DNA of 37,878 bases from Euryarchaeota archaeon TMED99 (GTDB taxonomy: Archaea > Thermoplasmatota > Poseidoniia > Poseidoniales > Poseidoniaceae), in NCBI GenBank assembly GCA_002170315.2, contig NHFA02000052.1:12553-50430 (forward strand), written 5' to 3'. Under the pieces are notes generated by a model. The model did no database searches. It saw nothing but the letters and a program-made list of their open reading frames with translations, and was not told where the DNA came from. The first letter of the stretch is position 1, and each line of letters begins with the position of its first letter. The position numbers were made by a program, and so were the translations under genes. Positions 8,218 to 16,800 of the stretch are shown here, piece after piece.

Positions 8218-10267
8218 GAGTCAAGGAAATGAGCAAATGTTTCCCTTTCTTGCCCATGAAAAGCCTCGACCTGGCCAAATTGAGATGATTCAAGAATCGA
8301 CCGAAGCACTTCGCAAGAATGGACATCATCTCGCAGCAGCTCCGACTGGTATTGGAAAAACTGCTGCTTCACTTGCTGCTGCATTAGAAATTGCCCGCAA
8401 CTCCAATTCTTCTTGTAAAATTCTCTTTTTGACCGGACGGCAATCCCAGCACAATATTGTGATTGAAACGGTAAGAAGCATCAATTCTCGGCTGAAAGAA
8501 GGTCAACGTCCAGTCAAGGTAGCAGACATTATTGGCAGAGAATCAATGTGCAGAGATGTTGATGTTTTGTCGGGAAAATGTTTCTGTGAACAAGGAACTC
8601 CTGATTCTGCAAAAGCCTCAGGACGAGAAGAAGTTCGAGATTTCATCCTTCAGTTTCCACGCCACGTCGAGGAAATTATCGAAAAAAGCCGTACATGGGG
8701 TGTTTGTCCTTGGTCAACATGTCGCTCTGCTGTGAAAGACTGTGATATTCTCGTGTGCGACTACAACCACGTCTTTTCAGAAGTCGTGAGAGAAAGTTCT
8801 CTTAGTGCAATGAATATTAGTTTGGGTCAATCAATTCTTATTGTTGATGAAGCCCACAACTTGCCTGATCGAATCAGAATGAGCATGGAGAGAGTGCTCA
8901 CGCCAGCCATCGTGCGTAATACTGAATTTGAACTTCAAGAATATGTCGAAACGCTCACTGAAACATATCAAAAGACAACTTCGACTTCAACGGCAATAGA
9001 ACTTGACGTGGCTACGTGGGCATGGGAGATTATGAAAATCGCCCGAACCAAGATGGAGGATTTGTTTCGACAACTTCGTTCCGACCTTATCGGGAATGAT
9101 GAAGAATCGTTTGTCGAAGTGGACCGTTTAACGGATATTTTCCACCGCTCATGCGATGAATACGAAGGATTGACGGGTCAAAAAACCTTGAACCAACAAC
9201 CTGCAGACCCTGAACGAGCAGTACAGCGAAATCACCGATTACCTCGATTGGCCGATGTTTTGAGTCGGGTTGTTGTTGAACAGGACCTCGAGAGTGATGA
9301 AGATGACAAAGAAACATTTTCTTTCAGATTGGGGCATGTTCTCAAATGCATAGAGTCATTTGGAGAAACAACAGCCATCACACTGGTATTCAGTTTGAGA
9401 GGCAGAGAAGGAAAAATCACATCGCATCTTCTTGACCCAGGGCTGGTTTCAGGACCTTTGTTCTCCTCAGTCCAAGGCTCAATACTCATGTCAGGAACAC
9501 TGTATCCCCCACAGATGTATGCTGATATACTTGATTTGCCGAAAGACAGAACAACAAAAACGGCGTATAGTTCGCCGTTTGCAGGTGAGCGAAGACCGGT
9601 GTTGGTTGCCCGAGATGTAACGACAAAATACACGCAAAGATCGCCGCAGATGTGGGATAAAATACGAAATCACATCCACGCTCTCATTGAAAAAACACCA
9701 GGTCACGTGGCAGTATTCTCTCCATCGTACAGAATGATGGAAGATATTCTCGGTGATGTCAAGTTCAAGGGTGTTGAGAAGATTATAGAAAGCAGAGATT
9801 GGAGTAAAAACGACATTGACCAACTCGTCGTGAAATTACGAGAAGACAAATCCGAGAAGAAGCGTATTCTTCTGTGTGGAGTTTTCGGAGCCCGACTTTC
9901 AGAAGGTATCGATTATCATGGTGGAATCTTGGATGCAGTTGTCTGCATTGGAATTCCAAACCCTCCTCCGTCTGTACTCTCTGATTCACTCAAAACATAC
10001 GCAGCAGACAGATTCGGCAAAAACAATGCTTGGCGATACACCGTAACTCAGCCTGCCATCAATGCCATTCTTCAGGCCATGGGTCGACCGATACGGTCAA
10101 TCGGAGACCGAGCATTGATTCTCCTTCTTGACCAACGGCATACTGACCGGACCTACATCAGTTGTTATCCAGGTGATTTACGTATGAATTCAACCAATGA
10201 CCCCCAAACCACGTCGAGTTTTGCTCGTCGCTTCTTTTCTAAAGTTCACACACTTGAAGAAGTGTGA
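8204..10267 (+). CDS. XPD/Rad3/DinG-like superfamily 2 DNA helicase with probable Fe-S cluster cysteines
   Basis: Walker A AAPTGIGKTAAS, DEAH box (ILIVDEAHNLPDR), Cys-rich insert (C...C.C...CPWSTCR...C) before DYNHVF, C-terminal QAMGRPIRSIGDRALILLLDQR. True start may be GTG 8216 or ATG 8237. Confidence 0.9.
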   Translation: MTEGVSQGNEQMFPFLAHEKPRPGQIEMIQESTEALRKNGHHLAAAPTGIGKTAASLAAALEIARNSNSSCKILFLTGRQSQHNIVIETVRSINSRLKEGQRPVKVADIIGRESMCRDVDVLSGKCFCEQGTPDSAKASGREEVRDFILQFPRHVEEIIEKSRTWGVCPWSTCRSAVKDCDILVCDYNHVFSEVVRESSLSAMNISLGQSILIVDEAHNLPDRIRMSMERVLTPAIVRNTEFELQEYVETLTETYQKTTSTSTAIELDVATWAWEIMKIARTKMEDLFRQLRSDLIGNDEESFVEVDRLTDIFHRSCDEYEGLTGQKTLNQQPADPERAVQRNHRLPRLADVLSRVVVEQDLESDEDDKETFSFRLGHVLKCIESFGETTAITLVFSLRGREGKITSHLLDPGLVSGPLFSSVQGSILMSGTLYPPQMYADILDLPKDRTTKTAYSSPFAGERRPVLVARDVTTKYTQRSPQMWDKIRNHIHALIEKTPGHVAVFSPSYRMMEDILGDVKFKGVEKIIESRDWSKNDIDQLVVKLREDKSEKKRILLCGVFGARLSEGIDYHGGILDAVVCIGIPNPPPSVLSDSLKTYAADRFGKNNAWRYTVTQPAINAILQAMGRPIRSIGDRALILLLDQRHTDRTYISCYPGDLRMNSTNDPQTTSSFARRFFSKVHTLEEV

Positions 10268-10297
10268 ACAAAGAGAAACTATGGAGGACGAAGGTTC

Positions 10298-10798
10298 ATG
10301 GAGGCCGCACACAACCGAGACACCATGTCGACATGGGAACCCGTTCAACTGCACACGACTCTTTCCGAAGATTTCGTTGAAGAAACGACGCAGGCAAAGA
10401 CATTGGGGCTTGAGGCAGAGCCACAGCAACTCCATGCGGAGTTCCACGCTCATGCAGACCACATGACTGAAGTTCAAATGAATCATCAACGGGTACTTGT
10501 AGCATCAGGAATGATTCCAGAATCCCACTTAGCCGAAATTGAACCAGAGCGAAGTTTAGCTTGGATGGTTGAGCAATTGCATGGAACAGTAAATCCTGAC
10601 GGTCTCATCATCCCGCTTCATGGTGCTGATAACTCTGATATCGAGGTGTCAACACTCAACGATGAGGCACAACGTCAGTTGCGCTTGATTGTGAAAGAAG
10701 CAGGACACGATGACTTGACCAGAATCCTACCTCTACCTGCTCAAGCAGGTGAAATCCAAGCGCACTTCATCAACGGTCGACTTCACCTTCGATGGTGA
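10298..10798 (+). CDS. Hypothetical protein
   Basis: 166-aa ORF closely following the helicase on the same strand; fills the space up to the convergent giant gene. Start may be internal (ATG 10325). Confidence 0.6.
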   Translation: MEAAHNRDTMSTWEPVQLHTTLSEDFVEETTQAKTLGLEAEPQQLHAEFHAHADHMTEVQMNHQRVLVASGMIPESHLAEIEPERSLAWMVEQLHGTVNPDGLIIPLHGADNSDIEVSTLNDEAQRQLRLIVKEAGHDDLTRILPLPAQAGEIQAHFINGRLHLRW

Positions 10799-10802
10799 TT
10801 CT

Positions 10803-13800
10803 TCATCGTGAAGGAATAGCAGCCAGCGATGAGATTTCTTGACCCATTCGTTCCAATGCTTGATGAGCAGCCGCTTTGTGCTGCTCACCCATCTCATCTC
10901 GACTGTAACGTGCTTGTTCAAACATGTTGTCCAGAGCTTGCAGTGCCTCCTCGGAGATCTGCGGCATGGCTTGTCGTATAGCCATCTCGAACTCACGAAC
11001 TGTTTCGAAATCACGACGCAGGAATCCATGTTCTTGGAAGGTCGAACAAAGGTTCTGATAACAGGTGAAAATTGCTTCACGGATAGAATCTCCAGCAGCG
11101 AGTAACTCTGCGGTATATGCAAAGATTTCAGCAGCCTCTTCCAACAATTCATTGGACTTACGTCGTCGATAAAGAACGGCACCGGCACCCGCAATTGCAA
11201 TGACAAGAAGAGTGAGAACATAGGCCCAAGCCGGAACTTGAGTGGCTTCTTCTTGGAATTCATATGAAAGCGCTGTGGATTCTTCAGAGTTCAGTGCAAA
11301 CTCATCGAGCGTTTGTTGAGAAAGACGTGGGTCGTTAATCAAAATCTCCAATGAAAGCCTGCCCCATTCTTGAGAAGAATCGCCAAATGGAGGGTCGGAA
11401 TTGAAATCAAACTCTGCCACACCATCTGCATTCGTAAGCGGCTGCAGAGGAGCGGATAATTGAGTTCCATTTTCAGAATACAAGTAAATCGTGACTGTGA
11501 TTCCGTCTACACCCTGTCTTGTGTCTTTGGCTATGATGAGAATCGAGCCACCAACATCTTCTTGCTCGTTTTCGATGATATCATCGAGAGTCACGGTGAT
11601 GTCGGCATTAATCTTGACAAAGATTGGATGAGAGACACTGGCCGTATTGAGATAATAGGCATCGTTACGTGGCGTTTCGAGGTGCAAGTATTGCGAACCA
11701 GCACTGAGGAACGATGGCGCTGTAGCAGTAAGTGAGTAATTTCCGTTGGACCAATCAATGAGTAAATCATCAATACAACGGGCACCGTCTTTCTGTGCAA
11801 GGCACTTCGAACCGTTTCCAAGATAGAGCGTGACATTATCGAAAACTTCCCCAAGTCCGCCAATTTCTGAAACTGATCCCGTCAAAACAATTGGTGAGAA
11901 GGTCGAGTCAGAACGAACGACAATGTTGGACGAAGTTCCATCAATGGTGATGAGAGCGTTTGCCCATACAGTTGCAGTACCGGAGGCTTGAGAGCCAATA
12001 TGTGCATCAGTGCCAGCAAAGAAGATGGTGAACTGATGGTTACCTCGTGCAAGGTCCATTGTTGCTGGAACAATGGCGGACCAGCTACCATCGTCTCCGG
12101 TCGTAAGCGTCGAAATCTCTACATCATCCAAACGCAAACTGAGTTCCATTCCACTCAAGCCATCGTTGTTGACTGTATCAATGTCAAACAAGCGTCCGGA
12201 AAGTGTCCAAAGGTTACCACGTGTTGCGTCTTTTCCATCATCAAAGATGAGTGTAACATCGGAACGGTGTGCGAGGAAGAAGGTCGTATTGCCTGTGTTT
12301 GAGCGGTAGTATCCTTGTGCATCGACGTTTGCAAACAGAGTGTGGTTGCCAAAGCCGAAGGTATCAGGAACATTCCAGGTAAATGTAAACGCTCCTTCAG
12401 AATCCGTAACGAGGGTTGCAATAATCAGCCCCTCAACTTCCAAATCCACCGTATGGCCAGAAATACCCAGTAATTGATTATCAACAACTGTGCCTGTAAT
12501 GGTCGTGTTTTGTCCAACCGCAACGGGGCTTTCCATCTCCACTTGAACCAGAATTTGGCTGTATATATCCCAAAGGCCTGTGGCATCACTCGGCAGATAG
12601 AAAGTCGTACCTGTGAATCGAGTCTCGAGAGAAATCGGACCTAATGGTGCATCTGCTGGAACTGGGTAGATAGCGATGAACAAACCTGTTTCATCTGTTG
12701 TCACATTGGTCATCCATTGTCCACCAAGCCATACTTCAACAGTGAGGTTACCGAGTGGTGCATCAACCAAGTCAAGAAGACGACCTTCAATGGTCATCGA
12801 TGCTTCACGATCGACTGTGCCGCTTGGAGTCAAAAGAATAATCTTTGTTGGAACACTGACGTTAAAGTCGACTTGAGCACTGCTCGGAAGATAGAAATCA
12901 GGGTTTGCAGGGTCACCTACGCCAATTGGGTCGACCCAATCTCGACCACCAAGGAATCGAACTTCAATCAAGTGAGCACCAGCAGAAGTATCTTCTGGCA
13001 AAGTCCATCCAATGGAATAATCACCCGTTGAAGCATTGGTTTCTACGCTCGATACCGGTACGCCGTCAACCAGAAGGTGAACAATCGCAATTGAAGAGAT
13101 ACCGTTGATTGAAAGCGTTTGGTTAAGGTCATCCAACAAGGTTCCCTGAACGGTAAATGAATCTCCTGCTACAAGCGTTGAAGGTGATGTAGAAATGACC
13201 ATGTTCGTTTGTGCAAGCACAACAAATTGCGTTGATGCGTTGGAACCGATGAGACCCGTTGTTCCCGGTGTTCCTGCAAAGGTCACTTCAAGGTCATTGA
13301 AGCCTACACTTTGATTACTTGGAATCGTAAGAACACCTGATGCTGTGCCGTTTTCAAAGGTCGTCATGAGAACACTGACATCTGTTCCAAGAAGCGATAC
13401 GACGACCTGTTGTGAACCGACTGGAGACATTGTATTGTCACGTAACAGAACTTGAAGTTGGAGGTCTTCACCACGTTCAGTGCGGTCATTCAGCGATGGA
13501 GTACCAAGACCGTCAATGGTTGGTTGAATAAACATCAGAGTAGTAAATCCACGGCTATCAAACGATGTATTACTTTTTGAGCCAACATAGTAGTTGACGT
13601 TTGGAACATATGAGGCTTCAAGCGTGTTGTTACCAGCCTCAAACCCTTCTCCAAGGAGAAGAGTTGCTGACCAAATTCCACCTGCAATGACTGAGCCACC
13701 AGTCACCGTGAATCCAGTGGGTTGATCGTTGATGCTGAACAAGATGTTTGCCGGCAGTATGCTGCCATCACGTTGTTCAAGGCCGCTTCCATTGTCACTG

Positions 13801-16800
13801 TTGACACGGCCGGTGACGTTGAATGAGGTTCCTGCAACCGGATTGTCAGCAATCGGGTCAATGATGAGGACCGTTGTCGAGCGAATCGTAATCGTTGAAA
13901 GGTTCACTTGTGTATTCAACAAGTCGACTGAGCCGTTGAAAACTAAACTGACAACAATGAGTCCAAGTGGGTGAGACATTGGAATCTGATGGCTGAAATT
14001 CGCATATCCTTCTCCATCGGTTTGCGTTCCTGTAAGCCAAGTCTCATGGAATTGGATATCGACGTCAAATGCTGAGAGTGGTGCGAACAGATTGGAAGAT
14101 TCGAGCAAGCGTCCAGTAATATTGACCGTATCACCGCGATTTATCGTGATTGGATTGAGCGGTTGAAGATTTTCAAACTGGCTGACACCCATTATGAGCA
14201 TTCCATTCTGTGAAGATGCAGTGAGGTAAAACGGAGAAGAACCTTCATTGACACTCAAGACCAAAATCTTGTTTCCTCGTTCAGTACCGTTGCCTGATGT
14301 ATCGGTTGGCACACTGATATTGAATGTTCCATTGGTCGAAGTTTGGTATGCTGCAACCAAAGTCTCATTCGGGTTATTCAGCCAAAATGCGGACATCTCT
14401 ACTGGTGTCGAAAGTGGACGAGTTGGGTCATCTGCGTCAAGAACTTGACCAAGGACATTGAAATTAAGTCCTGCTGTGGCAACGGTAGGAATCGAATCGA
14501 TTCGAATGTCACTCGGTACTTGAACGGTAAGATTGACGATTGAAGAGTTTCCAGTTCGTCGGGAATTGCCCTGTGCAAGTCCTGCAGTCAAATCATCATA
14601 GACCACGACGAGCACATCGTAATACCCAGGTGCAATACCTGTAGCAGTCCATTGGAGTGTCGAGTTTCCTTGAGCGTCTGAAACATCAGTACCCATTGAG
14701 ATGTTAGCGCCTCCATAATCGAAAATGTATTCGACGGTTGCTCCAGTTACATTGGACATATCTGCAACATCGGAAATCTTCGCATTAAAGTCGAGAGCTT
14801 GATTGACTTCTACAATCAGGGCTTCCCGTTCAGGCGCTACAACAAATTCCGACTCAATACCAACAAGTGTCGAAGGGAGCACCGGAGTGGCTGGAGGAAC
14901 TGTAGTGTCAACGAATCGGAAATAAGCACCGCCTGGTGGCGCTAATGTATCGAAGTCCATGTTCAGAATAAACTCATAGGAATCTGAAGGACTCGTTGTT
15001 GGAACGGTAAAGTTGAGAAGGAAACTGCCGGTCGTATTATTCAAGAAACCTTGAGCCAAGTCAATCGGCATACCTTCAGGAGTCATCATCAGAATGGTAA
15101 GCATCGTGATGTTATCCCCGAGGACACTGATGTTCGTGTATTGAGCATCGAAAATATCACCGAAAAGGTAACTGGTATTTCCTAAATGAGTCCAATCTTG
15201 ACTCAAACTCAGATTCCACGCTACTTCTGCAGCAACGCGCATCAATGCAGTACCTGTCGATGGTTGATAGAGATCAGAGCCGTTAAACGAAATGTCAAAA
15301 TCATAATCACCAGCGAAGAGAGTCGAATCAACCAACCAATTGATGGTCATCGTTTCTGTGAGAGGGTCGACAGTCGTGTTAATCCAGTTTCCATTGAAAC
15401 TGTAGTCGAAGTTTCCAGAGAGCATTAAGTCAGTTGAAACGCCACGATGGTCAAAAGCGGAAACAAGCACTGTCGCTTCTGTGCCCCGCAATTGAGCGGA
15501 TGAAAGAACTTGGAACTCAAGGAATCCACGCAAGAGGTAAGGTCCACCTGCAGAAACATTGGCATCATCTGTTGCTTCAATGGCGTCTGGGAAGAACCGA
15601 ATTTGTAATTCAAGAATACCTGCCATGACTTGAGCATCTGCAGTCGCCAAGAAATGTTGGATGTTGAAAGACCCATTCACACTGACATTGAAAACCTGTA
15701 CCCATTCTTGAGATGTTCCATTTTCTCGGATAGAAAGTGAGAGATTTCCAGGCATAGCAACAGGTGAAGCCCCCGTGGTAAGCGTGGAACCGTTCAACCA
15801 AATGTTGTCGTTAATGAGGAGAACGCTGCTGTTGGTAAGCGGTCCTTCGAGGGTTGCCGTAACATTTGGAGCATCTCTGACGTCGATGACAATTGAAGTC
15901 GTTGATGGGCGCAAATGGAATTGAGAAGGCGTAATGCCTGGTGCTTGGGTATCTTGCCATCCGGAAAATCCGAGTGTTGCAGAGATGTTGGTCTTTGTTT
16001 CAAGCGGGTCAAGTTCTAAATCAAAACTCCATGAACCATCGATGTTGAGGAACGAACTAAGATTAGTCAAGCCGCTTACAGAAGAGGTATAGGTTAACCA
16101 AACTGAAGGTGGAGTCGGATCATTCAATCCAATATTCTCAATCTTATTTGTTGGAGCATTCTCCAGTGAAAGAAGACCTCCAATAACCGTAAGGGCACCA
16201 GCTCCTGCAATAGGTGCATTGATCGCATTTGGAGATGTGTGGTTGATGATAGAATCTTCTGTGACGTTGATGTAACCGTCATAGATGATGCCAGACTCAG
16301 ACACATATCCGGATTCAGTGAGTTTGACAACGACACGATACATCCCCGGACCGTCTAATTCAGGAGGTGTTCCGTTGAAACTGAAGGTTCCATCTGCAAG
16401 AGTAATGGTAGAGCCAATCTCAAAGTTAGGAACAGCACCTTGGCCAGGAACTTCATTTTCTAAAGCCATAGGAACAAGGTATCCTACAACAGGAAGTTCG
16501 TTAATCGCAGAAGCATTCTCTGTGTAAATCAGTTGACCAGTTACGTTCAATGAAGCACTTGAATCACGGTCAAAGGTCATTGAAGAGATCGTTTGGCTTA
16601 CGATTTCAACTTCTTCTGGCTCAGGACATGCGTCAAAGGCGACCCAACCGAAGTCTGTTCCGCCGTTGGCTGTATTTTGCTGGAGTCGCACTTCACCCCA
16701 AGTGGTGAGGTGGGTAGGATATACTCCGTATCCATCGCCATTCCAGATGCCACCAGCAAAGCCTGTGACCTTACGCGCAGGAATCCCTGCAAGTCTTGCC